Source: Coriobacteriaceae bacterium
Lineage (GTDB): Bacteria; Actinomycetota; Coriobacteriia; Coriobacteriales; UMGS124
Length of the DNA: 31,968 bases
Assembly (NCBI GenBank): GCA_019420325.1
Contig: JAHZHK010000006.1
Location: 1 to 31,968 of the forward strand
Reading direction: 5' to 3'
Shown here: positions 1 through 7,325 of the stretch, piece by piece
How positions within the stretch are numbered: the stretch's first letter is position 1
How the letters are laid out: the number at the start of each line of letters is the position of its first letter
The notes under the pieces: model-generated
What the model was told of the DNA's origin: nothing
The model's database searches: none
What the model saw: the letters and a program-made list of their open reading frames with translations, nothing else
Position numbers and translations under genes: made by a program

Positions 1-1116
1 CTCGTCATAGATCTCGGCGATGATCTTGCCGGCGGTCCACTCGGGCTTGATCTCGATGCCCTTGGCGCGGGCGGCGCTGGCAAGCTCCTCGACGGGCGTG
101 TCGAGCGTGACCTTGTAGCCAAGCACGTCGGAGACGATGTCGGTCATGGGACGGCAGGCCCACTCGCCCGACAGGTCGATGGTCTGGCCCTGATACTCGA
201 TGACCTCGGGGTTGCCCACGGCCTTGTTAGCGGCCTTGATGACACCCTCGGCGAGCCTCTTCATGCCCTCCAGGTCGGAATAGGAGCGATAGGCCTCCAT
301 CGTGGTGAACTCGGGGTTGTGCGTGAGGTCCATGCCCTCGTTGCGGAAGATGCGGCCAACCTCGAACACGGCCTCGAAACCGCCCACAAGCAGGCGCTTG
401 AGGTGCAGCTCGGTGGCAATGCGCAGGTAGCACTCCTGGTTGAGTGCATTGAAGTGCGTAATAAACGGCTTTGCGGTGGCGCCACCCTGGATGGTCTGCA
501 GGATGGGGGTCTCCACCTCCATGTAGCCGTCGGCCTCCATGTAGCGGCGGAACGTCGACAGGATGAGCGAGCGCTTGCGGAAGGTCTCGCGCACGTCATC
601 GTTCACGATGAGGTCCACATAGCGCTGACGATAGCGCGTCTCTTTGTCGGACAGGCCGTGGAACTTCTCGGGCAGGGGGCGCACACTCTTGGAGAGCAGG
701 CGCACACCCGTAGGCGCAATGGAGAGCTCGCCGCGACGAGTGCGCACGACAATGCCCCTGGCCTCGACGATATCGCCCAGGTCGAAGGCCTTGACACTGG
801 CAAGACCTTCCTCGCCCAGGTCGTTGATACGACAGAAGAGCTGGATGGTGCCCGTGGAATCCTGCAGCTCGATGAAGATGACCTTGCCCTGGCCACGCTT
901 GGCACGTACGCGACCGGCCACGCTCACGACGTCGGCCGTGTCGGCACCGTCCTCGAGGGTGGCGTAACGCTCCACCAGGTCGGCGACATGGTCACTGACC
1001 TGACAGTGCTCGGGGTAAGGGTTGACACCGGCCTCAATGAGAGCAGAGCGGCGACCGAGGCGCACACTGCGCTCGTCGAGCAGGGCGACGTCGCCCTGAG
1101 GCTGATCGGCCGCCAT
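1..1116 (-). CDS. lysS: Lysyl-tRNA synthetase, class II (3' end cut by the window)
   Basis: Charges tRNA-Lys with lysine in the cytoplasm. Only the first 372 codons are present; the reading frame runs off the left edge, so the C-terminal catalytic part with motif 3 is missing. Residues about 65-145 form the OB-fold anticodon-binding domain. Class II motif 1 lies near residues 183-208 (ends in YMEVETPIL). Motif 2 is clear at 255-275 (GRIFRNEGMDLTHNPEFTTM), typical of LysRS. The ATG at 1116 shares one base with the greA stop (TAATG), so lysS is probably translationally coupled to greA; greA-lysS pairs are common in Gram-positive bacteria. The frame is read directly from the sequence and the family is unambiguous. 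Confidence 0.96.
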   Translation of the reverse strand, partial: MAADQPQGDVALLDERSVRLGRRSALIEAGVNPYPEHCQVSDHVADLVERYATLEDGADTADVVSVAGRVRAKRGQGKVIFIELQDSTGTIQLFCRINDLGEEGLASVKAFDLGDIVEARGIVVRTRRGELSIAPTGVRLLSKSVRPLPEKFHGLSDKETRYRQRYVDLIVNDDVRETFRKRSLILSTFRRYMEADGYMEVETPILQTIQGGATAKPFITHFNALNQECYLRIATELHLKRLLVGGFEAVFEVGRIFRNEGMDLTHNPEFTTMEAYRSYSDLEGMKRLAEGVIKAANKAVGNPEVIEYQGQTIDLSGEWACRPMTDIVSDVLGYKVTLDTPVEELASAARAKGIEIKPEWTAGKIIAEIYDE

Positions 1117-1595
1117 TAGCGGGCCTCAACAGCCGTGACAGTATAGATGAGCGTCTTGCCGGCCGGGCTCACGAACGACACCGTGTCGCCAGCCTTGTGA
1201 TCCATCAGAGCCTTGCCCAGCGGCGACTCGTTGGAAATCTTGCCCTCGCGCGGGCTGGCCTCGGCGGTACCCACGAGAGTGTAAACGCGCTCCTTGCCAG
1301 CGGCATCCTGCAGGTGCACGACATGGCCAATCGTGATGCGACCGCCCTTGGTGGGAGCTGCGACAACGATGCAGTTGGCAAGCTGCTGCTTGAGCACCTG
1401 GATGCGGTTCTCATTAGATGCCTGCTCGTCCTTGGCGTCGTCGTACTCGGAGTTCTCGGAAAGGTCGCCAAAGTCGCGGGCCACGGCGATGGCCTCGGTG
1501 ATGCGCTCACGCTCGGTGGTCTCGCGCCAGGCAAGCTCCTCCTCAAGCTTGAGCTTGCCTTCGGGGGAAAGCACGATTGCCTTGCCTACTTCCAT
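1116..1595 (-). CDS. greA: Transcription elongation factor GreA
   Basis: Rescues backtracked RNA polymerase by stimulating transcript cleavage through the secondary channel. The 159-residue length is normal for the family. The N-terminal coiled coil carries the acidic tip motif GDLSENSEYDDAKDEQ (about residues 43-58), and the C-terminal FKBP-like domain ends in TLIYTVTAVEAR. The ATG at 1595 is preceded by AAGGAG with a 7-nt spacer. The TAA stop overlaps the lysS ATG by one base, so the two form a coupled pair. No convincing promoter was picked in the upstream 180 bp. Confidence 0.96.
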   Translation of the reverse strand: MEVGKAIVLSPEGKLKLEEELAWRETTERERITEAIAVARDFGDLSENSEYDDAKDEQASNENRIQVLKQQLANCIVVAAPTKGGRITIGHVVHLQDAAGKERVYTLVGTAEASPREGKISNESPLGKALMDHKAGDTVSFVSPAGKTLIYTVTAVEAR

Positions 1596-1715
1596 GGTAA
1601 ATCTCCTTGTTTCAGCCCTGGCACGGGCCTCGCCGGCAACAGGGACGTACTTGTTTACGACAAGTGCCCGTCACACATGGCGGGCACCGTTAGAACCTCT
1701 CAATAAACGCCGCGC

Positions 1716-1745
1716 GGCGCACGCCTTCGGTAGAAGACGTGCGCC
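1716..1745 (-). terminator. Candidate terminator after tatA
   Basis: An 8-bp perfect stem GGCGCACG/CGTGCGCC (1716-1723 with 1738-1745) and a 14-nt loop lies just past the tatA stop. On the minus strand it is followed by a short GCGTTTATT stretch, which is a weak T-tract. Position and GC-rich stem suggest a terminator separating tatA from greA-lysS; the poor T-run keeps confidence moderate. Confidence 0.45.
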
Positions 1746-1775
1746 ACGCTGTTTAATGCTTGTGATACGACGGAC

Positions 1776-2081
1776 TTACTCGTCGTCGTCAGCGGCGGCC
1801 TTCTTGGCAGCGGCGCTGCGCTTCTTGGCTGCAGGCTTCTTGGCAGCCTCGTCCTCCACGACGTCGGCGTCGTCCTCGTCGACAACCTCGACCTCTTCCT
1901 CAACGGCAGCGGTCTTCTTGGAAGAAGCCTCCTCGTCCTCGTCAGACATGCCCTTGCGCAGGTTCTTCACGGTCTTGCCCAGGGAAGCACCGAGCTTCGG
2001 GAGGTTCTTGGGCCCGAAGATCAGAAGAACAACGACAAGGATGATGAGGAGCTCAGGAACGCCCATACCCAGAATCTTCAT
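1776..2081 (-). CDS. tatA: Sec-independent translocase protein TatA
   Basis: Pore-forming subunit of the twin-arginine translocase, acting in the cytoplasmic membrane on folded substrates. The protein has 101 residues. The single N-terminal membrane helix (about 8-22, PELLIILVVVLLIF) is followed by the TatA signature FGPKNLPKLG and an amphipathic helix (GASLGKTVKNLRKG). The tail is acidic and then Ala/Lys-rich (EEEVEVVDEDD, then AAKKPAAKKRSAAAKKAAA). The ATG at 2081 was chosen because GGAGG lies 8 nt upstream and the protein then starts exactly at the conserved MKILGMG end; the frame stays open upstream through the tRNA, which is not coding. No tatC is in the window. A putative Tat substrate lies at 17178-17900. 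Confidence 0.93.
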   Translation of the reverse strand: MKILGMGVPELLIILVVVLLIFGPKNLPKLGASLGKTVKNLRKGMSDEDEEASSKKTAAVEEEVEVVDEDDADVVEDEAAKKPAAKKRSAAAKKAAADDDE

Positions 2082-2156
2082 ACCACAATCCTCCATTAAC
2101 GGTGGCGGACTTGAATGTGCCTGCGTCTTCGCAAGAACCCGCCGGTTTTCGGTACG

Positions 2157-2171
2157 GGGGTATAGTACCCC
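2157..2171. promoter_or_regulatory. Short perfect dyad upstream of tatA
   Basis: GGGGTA-TAG-TACCCC is a perfect 6-bp dyad about 76 bp before the tatA start, in the AT-richer leader between the tRNA terminator and tatA. It overlaps TACTAT/TATACC strings on the minus strand that could serve as a -10 box. It could be an operator or a small hairpin; no regulator is identifiable from the sequence. Confidence 0.3.
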
Positions 2172-2243
2172 ACGAACCACGCCTATACACGCAAATTTGC
2201 AATGCTTTGCGACCAATTTTTCTCGACAGGCGCAATTCACAGC

Positions 2244-2279
2244 AAAAAGGGCCGTTGCTTGCGAGAAGCAACGGCCCTT
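2244..2279 (-). terminator. Intrinsic terminator of tRNA-Pro
   Basis: A 14-bp perfect stem AAGGGCCGTTGCTT/AAGCAACGGCCCTT (2247-2260 with 2266-2279), a 5-nt loop and a following run of five T on the minus strand. It begins 13 nt after the tRNA CCA end. This is a textbook Rho-independent terminator. Confidence 0.9.
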
Positions 2280-2292
2280 GCATGTACCAAAC

Positions 2293-2369
2293 TGGTCGGG
2301 TTGACAGGATTTGAACCTGCGACCTCTGCGTCCCGAACGCAGCGCTCTACCAAGCTGAGCCACAACCCG
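2293..2369 (-). tRNA. tRNA-Pro (anticodon CGG)
   Basis: The 77-nt minus-strand cloverleaf includes an encoded CCA. The acceptor stem pairs CGGGTTG with CAACCCG. The D-arm is GCTCAGCTTGGTAGAGC. The anticodon stem CTGCG/CGCAG encloses the loop TTCGGGA, giving anticodon CGG, which reads proline CCG codons. The T-arm contains the conserved GGTTCAAATCC. A strong promoter sits immediately upstream and an intrinsic terminator immediately downstream, so it is a single-gene transcription unit. Confidence 0.95.
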
Positions 2370-2375
2370 GACTTC

Positions 2376-2405
2376 GATATAGTAACAGACTTTTGCTGAC
2401 GTCAA
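2376..2405 (-). promoter_or_regulatory. Promoter of tRNA-Pro
   Basis: Minus-strand TTGACG (-35, 2400-2405), 18-bp spacer and TATATC (-10, 2376-2381). The -10 box ends six bases before the mature tRNA 5' end, so transcription would start at or next to the tRNA. Confidence 0.75.
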
Positions 2406-2487
2406 CCCAACTTCTTTGAATTATGGAGAAAGTGGGATTGTGCGCCACAAATGCCGAGCGGGCCGCCACGTTCGAGGCGCGTCAACC

Positions 2488-3231
2488 CTAGAGAACGATT
2501 GCCCCAATGCAGCCAAGCACGAGGATGTGCACAGGATAGTACAGGTAGAAGAACCACTTAAGGGACCTGCCCCGCGATCCGTCGTAGGCACGTAGCAGGC
2601 AAAGCGCCCCCACCCCGCCCACAAGCTCGTACAAAAGCTCGGGCATCGACGCCGCATCGCCCTGAAACACACCGCCCAATGCAGGCAGCCCCAGGGCCAG
2701 GATGGCAAGAAGCGTCGGGTAAGTGCGGCGGTCTGGCTCGGGCAGCACATGGGCCATGAGGATCATCACGGGACCCAAGACGCCCCAGTCGAGAACGACG
2801 CTGGCAACCGTGCTGGCCGCGAACAGCGCCCAAAAGGCCGGCCGACACCTCATGCGGTCGTAGGCGACGAGCATCGCAAGGCCCAGCAAAAGGGCAAACA
2901 AGACATTGCCGGTACAGGGCAGCTGAAGCAAGGTCTCGCCCAAGTCAAGTACAACCGGCTCAAAGAACAGGCTGTACGGAATCTGCGAGACGACGGCAAA
3001 GGCAAAGAGACGGCCCGCATAGCGGCGCACGTTGTGCGTGTGACGATATCCCTCGCTCACGAGGAACGCCATAATGGGAAACGTGAGACCGCCGAAAGCC
3101 TCGCAGACGCAATACACCCAGAACGGCAGCGCGGCCTGGAAGATGACGCCCACATGGCACAACGTCATGCCTACAATAGCAGCCATCTTGAGCGAAAACG
3201 ACGAAACAGGAGGAAGGGGGCGCGGCAGCAT
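2488..3231 (-). CDS. TraX-family integral membrane protein
   Basis: A 247-residue polytopic protein resembling the TraX family, named for F-pilin N-acetylation but found widely on chromosomes with no known role. Seen: an N-terminal SLKMAAIVGMTLCHVG segment that matches the family's LKxIAxxxMLxDHxG opening (Cys-His where Asp-His is usual), then about eight hydrophobic helices, and a C-terminal FFYLYYPVHILVLG that resembles the closing YYPxHL motif. The frame is open upstream to 3573 but there it overlaps the divergent protease gene, so the start is placed at ATG 3231; ATG 3237 is possible and neither has a strong ribosome site. Start codons of this gene and its divergent neighbour overlap. Substrate unknown. 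Confidence 0.75.
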   Translation of the reverse strand: MLPRPLPPVSSFSLKMAAIVGMTLCHVGVIFQAALPFWVYCVCEAFGGLTFPIMAFLVSEGYRHTHNVRRYAGRLFAFAVVSQIPYSLFFEPVVLDLGETLLQLPCTGNVLFALLLGLAMLVAYDRMRCRPAFWALFAASTVASVVLDWGVLGPVMILMAHVLPEPDRRTYPTLLAILALGLPALGGVFQGDAASMPELLYELVGGVGALCLLRAYDGSRGRSLKWFFYLYYPVHILVLGCIGAIVL

Positions 3232-4189
3232 GGGCATTCCCGAATCTGACAATGAGGCAAACAACGGACGGACAAAGAAAGAACGGCCGCACGGCGTGCT
3301 CGGCGCCCCGGCGGCTGCGGCCCTGTGCTTTGCGGCCGCCATGTTGTTGTACCACATACCGCTGGGACCAAGCATGGCTGCAGATGCCCTCCACGCCTGC
3401 CTTGCCGGCGTTGCGGCACTTGTGTGCCTGGCACTTTGGGCGGAGCAAAGAACAGCAGGCAGAGGCACGCCAGACAACTGTGACGCGCAGGCAGGCAAGG
3501 CCCGCGCCATCGAGGGCGCATATGTCGGGGAAGTCGGCAGTACCAAAAACACGCGTGCCAGCAAAAGCAGCAAGCACCTAGAGGCACCCCGCGGCCTTCA
3601 TGCAGGCCTGATTGCGTTGCTATGCCTCATGGGAGCACTCGCGAGCGCCGCCGTGCCGCTGGCAACAGGCAGCGACGCTGGCGTGACGCAGGTGGGCCCC
3701 GCCTTCTCGCAGGGCTTCTTCACGCTGTTTGCAGTGCTGGCCATATCGTGCTTGGGAACCGCGGTGTGGGAAGAGATTGCCTTCCGCCGGCTTGCGATGG
3801 AGGCAGTCGCCGGCGCACTCGAGGAGGGCCGCACCCGCAGGCTCATGGCGGCATGTGCGTGCTCGGCTGTGTTTGCAATGCTGCACCTGCCCGAGATGGG
3901 CGTGGCACTGCCCACAGCCTTGCGTGCCATGCAGGTGTTTCTTTTCGCGCTTGCCATGGCGGGACTCGTGGAACAAAGCGGCCACCTGGCCCCGGCCATT
4001 GCAGCGCATGCGCTTTACGACGTTATATGCTTTGTGCCCACCGCGCTCGGCACCCTTGGCAGCGCCTGGGAGATACCGGCATCTTCCCTTATGGCCCTAG
4101 AAACAAGCGCGTCGGGAATGTTGGCGAGCCTTCTGTTTTTGGCGCCAGCGGCGGCACTGGGAGTGCGCAGGCTTCTTGCGGCGCACTAG
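3230..4189 (+). CDS. CPBP-family (CAAX/bacteriocin-processing-like) intramembrane protease
   Basis: A putative glutamic-type intramembrane metalloprotease, 319 residues. The three family motifs are present in order: EEIAFR (E181-E182...R186), FAMLH (F215, H219) and HALYD (H260...D264), each in a hydrophobic helix. The N-terminal half has a separate hydrophobic block (24-70) and a polar loop of about 55 residues (71-123) before the core. ATG 3230 was chosen because of the upstream AGGAGGAAGGGGG. It is divergent from the TraX-like gene with overlapping start codons, and its TAG stop overlaps the ispE stop by 4 bp on the opposite strand. Family members process prenylated proteins or bacteriocin peptides; the substrate here is not inferable. 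Confidence 0.85.
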   Translation: MGIPESDNEANNGRTKKERPHGVLGAPAAAALCFAAAMLLYHIPLGPSMAADALHACLAGVAALVCLALWAEQRTAGRGTPDNCDAQAGKARAIEGAYVGEVGSTKNTRASKSSKHLEAPRGLHAGLIALLCLMGALASAAVPLATGSDAGVTQVGPAFSQGFFTLFAVLAISCLGTAVWEEIAFRRLAMEAVAGALEEGRTRRLMAACACSAVFAMLHLPEMGVALPTALRAMQVFLFALAMAGLVEQSGHLAPAIAAHALYDVICFVPTALGTLGSAWEIPASSLMALETSASGMLASLLFLAPAAALGVRRLLAAH

Positions 4190-5052
4190 GCCAGCGTCGT
4201 GCTGGCGCACGCCCACCAACCATGCTCGCGCGCCTGAACCGAAAGACGCTCGGCCACAGCAAGGTCACCCACGAAGGCGCACACGCATGAGCCGCTGCCG
4301 CACAAAAGAGGGCCCGCCTGGCAAGCGCCGCTGTCTTGCAGGAAAGCAAAGACCTCCGCGATCGCAGGGGCGAGCTGCAGGGCGGCAGGCTCCATGTTGT
4401 TGGCGACTGCGGCGAGGGCGCCCGGCACATCGCAGGCACGCAGGGCCTCAAGCATCGGCTCCACCTGAGGAGCGGGCGTCGCCATCTCGTCGAGCAGGCG
4501 ATAGCAGGCGCCGGTAGAGACGCCCTGGTCGGGCTTCACAAGCACGATGGGCACGCTGAAAGGCGCAAACGTCTCACGCAGCACGTCTCCCCTACCGTCG
4601 AGATACGACGGCACCTCATGCAGGAAAAACGCCACGTCGGCACCGAGGGACTGGGCCAGGCGCACCACACGCTCGTCTTCGAGGCCGATCTGCCACATAC
4701 GGGCAAGGCCGCGAATCACCGCGGCGGCGTCGGAGGAACCGCCGCCCAAGCCTGCTTGCGAGGGCACATGCTTGCGCAGCGTCACGCTCATGTCGAGCGG
4801 CTTTTCAAATGCCTCTGCCATGCCAACAGCGGCACGATACGCAAGGTTCGTCGCAGGGTCGGCGCCCGCAGGCAAAGGATCGGGCTCGCATGAAAAAACG
4901 AGGCCCTCCCCTGCCGCAAGCTCGCAGAGTTCGACCTCGTCATGGAGTTCGAGCGCACACATGACCGTGCGCACCTCGTGGTAGGCACCCTCGCATACCC
5001 CGGGCGTTACCGAGAGAACCAGGTTGACCTTGGCATGGGCGCGTTCTTGCAC
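4186..5052 (-). CDS. ispE: 4-diphosphocytidyl-2-C-methyl-D-erythritol kinase
   Basis: Phosphorylates CDP-methylerythritol, the fourth step of the non-mevalonate (MEP) isoprenoid pathway, in the cytoplasm. The 288-residue length matches the family. N-terminal AHAKVNLVLSV contains the conserved Lys. The GHMP-kinase ATP loop is SQAGLGGGSSDAAA (about 98-111), SLGADVAFF carries the catalytic Asp, and LLCGSGSCV is the C-terminal GHMP motif. The start is GTG 5052, with GGAGG 7 nt upstream; an in-frame ATG further upstream lacks a ribosome site and would add residues outside the family. The gene follows veg by 108 bp, an order also seen in Bacillus (ksgA ... veg ... ispE). Confidence 0.95.
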   Translation of the reverse strand: MQERAHAKVNLVLSVTPGVCEGAYHEVRTVMCALELHDEVELCELAAGEGLVFSCEPDPLPAGADPATNLAYRAAVGMAEAFEKPLDMSVTLRKHVPSQAGLGGGSSDAAAVIRGLARMWQIGLEDERVVRLAQSLGADVAFFLHEVPSYLDGRGDVLRETFAPFSVPIVLVKPDQGVSTGACYRLLDEMATPAPQVEPMLEALRACDVPGALAAVANNMEPAALQLAPAIAEVFAFLQDSGACQAGPLLCGSGSCVCAFVGDLAVAERLSVQAREHGWWACASTTLA

Positions 5053-5160
5053 GGCGTGGCCTCCTCTATAAAGAAACGCTGCCGCCGGGCGCTCAAAGCC
5101 ATTCGCACCGGATGTGCCAAGGCCCGTGTGAGGCACGGCTGCAGCGTTTTGCAGACAGTC

Positions 5161-5451
5161 TTACTGCTGGTCCTCAACGGGCTCAAAGATGAGCTCGCCA
5201 GATGCCGGGTCAGAAAGCTCCACGGCGCCGGTCAGCACGTCGACGTACTGGTAGGACTGACGGGCGCGACGGCCGCGGCGCTCCTCCACCTCGACGATAA
5301 AGAGAGAGTCGTGGGTCTGCAGCAGCACGCCGTCACGCTCGACAACGCGCGAGCGGCCCATGTTGGCGCGCACCTTGAAGTGCGAGCCGGTCATATGAGA
5401 AAGCTTGTCGTGGATTTCCGCGATCTTGTTTGCGTGCTCTTCGAGTTCCAT
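5161..5451 (-). CDS. veg: Veg family protein
   Basis: A small (96-residue) cytoplasmic protein of the Veg family, linked in Bacillus subtilis to biofilm-gene control. Seen: KVRANMGRSRVVERDGVL, matching the family's lysine- and arginine-rich first strand; the central DSLFIVEVEE strand; and QSYQYVDVLTGAVEL, matching SYSYADILTETVEL of Bacillus Veg. The start is ATG 5451 (GGAAGG, 8-nt spacer), preferred to ATG 5457, which lies only 2 nt from that site. It sits between rsmA and ispE as in Firmicutes. The acidic C-terminal tail is slightly longer than in Bacillus. Confidence 0.88.
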   Translation of the reverse strand: MELEEHANKIAEIHDKLSHMTGSHFKVRANMGRSRVVERDGVLLQTHDSLFIVEVEERRGRRARQSYQYVDVLTGAVELSDPASGELIFEPVEDQQ

Positions 5452-5604
5452 GTGCATAACCTTCCGGGGGGCGCGCAATTAGCGCACTCCCAGTGCTATC
5501 AGGGTGTTTTGGGGACGTGGATAGTACCAGCCACAGGCGCAGATAATATGGATTCACCGGAATACTACGCACTGCAAGCCCATGTGGGGCTATATACGCA
5601 CCTT

Positions 5605-6615
5605 TTAAATCATGTCCGGATCGAAGACTGCGCGCTTTTTCTTGGGCTTGGCACACTTCTTGGCCGCAACAGGCGCCGAAGACTCGGTAGGGCGATAACG
5701 CTCGGGCACAGCGCCGTCGCGAAGTGCCAGTGCAAGGCCGATGAACTGGTCTTTTGTGAGCGACTCGGCACGGCAGCCGCCGTCGATGGCCATAAGGTCG
5801 AACGCGGCGTCAAGCTGGGCGCGCTCCCACTTCTCACATGCCGCCATGGAGTTGCGCAGGGTCTTGCGACGCTGGGCGAATGCGGCGTCGACGACTTCAA
5901 CGGTCGCCGCGGCATCTTCTGCGCTCAGGGCGTCACAGGCAGGCACGCGCTGCAGGCGCACGACGGCGCTCTCCACATGAGGCTCGGGGAAGAAGCTGCG
6001 CGCAGGAACCTGGAAGCGCCCAACGACCTGGGCAAACAGCTGAAGCTTCACCGTATAGGCGCCGTAAATCTTGGACGAGGGGGACGCGCAGATGCGGTCG
6101 GCCACCTCGCTTTGCACCATGACCGTGGCATCCTGGATGAACGGCCACTCCTGGAAGTACTGCAGGATGAGCGTGGCGGCCACGGCATAGGGAAGGTTGG
6201 CGACCCAAGCGCTCGGATAGTCGGGCAAATCGGCGAGGGCGGCGTTCTTGGCACGCAGACCGGCGAGCGCCTCGGAAATCTGGGCGGGCGCGACCTTCGT
6301 GGCGTCGCCCATCACAAGGGCGAAGCGCTCGGAATACTCGGCCGTCACCTCGCCCAATGGACCCTGCATGTCGGTATCGGCCTCGATGACGACCACGGCG
6401 GCGGCACGAGGCAGAAGCGCGCAGGTGAGCGTGCCGCAGCCAGGACCCACCTCGAGCACCGTCTGCGTGGGTGCAACGTCGGCAAGCTCGAGGATGTGGG
6501 CGACGACGGTATCGTCTACCAGGAAGTTCTGTCCCAGCTCGTACTTCGCCTCAAGCCCGAAGGCGTCGAGCATGGAGCGGATCGCGCTTCGGTTTGCCAT
6601 CTTGGACACAGCCAT
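5605..6615 (-). CDS. rsmA: 16S rRNA (adenine1518-N6/adenine1519-N6)-dimethyltransferase
   Basis: SAM-dependent enzyme that dimethylates two adjacent adenines near the 3' end of 16S rRNA during 30S assembly (also called KsgA). Seen: the YELGQNFLVDD opening, SAM-binding VLEVGPGCGTLT (53-64), the acidic VIEAD after strand 2, and the catalytic NLPY motif (139-142). AFAQRRKTLRNSM is the conserved C-terminal helix. At 336 residues it is longer than the usual ~270-290 because of a C-terminal Lys/Ala-rich tail (AAKKCAKPKKKRA). ATG 6615 has GGGGGA 8 nt upstream; ATG 6600 is a possible alternative. It lies in the metG-tatD-X-rsmA-veg-ispE block. Confidence 0.95.
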   Translation of the reverse strand: MAVSKMANRSAIRSMLDAFGLEAKYELGQNFLVDDTVVAHILELADVAPTQTVLEVGPGCGTLTCALLPRAAAVVVIEADTDMQGPLGEVTAEYSERFALVMGDATKVAPAQISEALAGLRAKNAALADLPDYPSAWVANLPYAVAATLILQYFQEWPFIQDATVMVQSEVADRICASPSSKIYGAYTVKLQLFAQVVGRFQVPARSFFPEPHVESAVVRLQRVPACDALSAEDAAATVEVVDAAFAQRRKTLRNSMAACEKWERAQLDAAFDLMAIDGGCRAESLTKDQFIGLALALRDGAVPERYRPTESSAPVAAKKCAKPKKKRAVFDPDMI

Positions 6616-6648
6616 CGGGTTGTCCCCCTGTCGGAATCGTCGGTGGTA

Positions 6649-7314
6649 CTAGCGTAGGTCGCGTGCAGCCTGGGCGGCATGCACAAGGTCGCTTGCCCAG
6701 GCAGATACGTTGGAAAGCAGGGCCGCGTCGAAGTCGGGCCCATAGGCGCAGCCAGGTCTCGGGGCCTGCCCAAAGCCCACGAGGTCATGCGTGGCATGCA
6801 ACTCGAAGTTGGCCATGCGAAGCGAGGAGCGGGCGCAGCTCACGAGTGCGTCATGGCCAAAGGGATCGCCTCCCGCGCCCACCACAAAGAGGTCGAGCGG
6901 GCATCGGCACTCCAGGGGACGCACGGGACGCTGCCCCAACAGGTAGCGCTGGCACCACAGGGGCTGCATGCGGTCGAGCACGGCTTTGAGCTGCGAAGGC
7001 GGCCCCGAGAAGTACACGGGAGCCACCAAGGCGAGCGCATCTGCCGCCTGCAGGCGCTTGATCAGGCACGCAAAGCCAGGGCGACCCCCGGCCCCCTCAC
7101 GCGCATCGAGCACGCAGGCGCCGGTGCGCTCGCACGCACCGCAGCCCACGCAACCCAGCACCTCATAATCAGAGAGGAGCAGCAGCTCGGGCTCCGCACC
7201 CGCCGCAGGCAAGACGCGTTCGAGCTCGGCGGCAAAGCGGGCGCATGCACCGTGGCTACGCGGGCTGCCCACAAGCACGGCAACGCGGGGCCTGCCCGCG
7301 CCCTGGCTGCACAC
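6649..7314 (-). CDS. Iron-sulfur flavoprotein (NADPH-dependent FMN reductase family)
   Basis: A 221-residue flavodoxin-fold redox protein. Seen: VAVLVGSPRSHGAC, the FMN-phosphate loop (11-24), then a compact cluster motif C55-x2-C58-x2-C61-x5-C67 (GCVGCGACERTGACV) typical of iron-sulfur flavoproteins, and APVYFSGPPSQLKAVLDR, the dimer/FMN segment. The family transfers electrons with bound FMN and a [4Fe-4S] cluster; physiological partners are usually unknown. The start is GTG 7314, 11 bp after the tatD stop, with GGAGG just upstream, so co-expression with tatD is likely. In Bacillus this slot between tatD and ksgA holds rnmV (plus yabE), which is not seen here. Confidence 0.85.
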   Translation of the reverse strand: MCSQGAGRPRVAVLVGSPRSHGACARFAAELERVLPAAGAEPELLLLSDYEVLGCVGCGACERTGACVLDAREGAGGRPGFACLIKRLQAADALALVAPVYFSGPPSQLKAVLDRMQPLWCQRYLLGQRPVRPLECRCPLDLFVVGAGGDPFGHDALVSCARSSLRMANFELHATHDLVGFGQAPRPGCAYGPDFDAALLSNVSAWASDLVHAAQAARDLR

Positions 7315-7325
7315 AGGCCCCTCCC

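Noticed and set aside
1649..1665. ACTTGT-TTACG-ACAAGT dyad upstream of greA
   Set aside because: Arms are only 6 bp, no clear promoter is next to it and there is no second copy nearby; too weak to list as a site.
2102..2399. Small open frames across the tRNA-Pro and its terminator, and the upstream extension of the tatA frame
   Set aside because: The tRNA cloverleaf, promoter and terminator explain this stretch; TatA starts at its conserved N-terminus at 2081.
5452..5604. Possible promoter (TATTAT) and small AGCCC/GGGCT hairpin between rsmA and veg
   Set aside because: No acceptable -35 box at the right distance and the stem is only 5 bp; not supportable as a promoter or terminator.
4942..6657. 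Plus-strand 571-codon open frame across ispE, veg and rsmA
   Set aside because: It runs antisense over three clear genes and two intergenic gaps and shows no recognisable domain.
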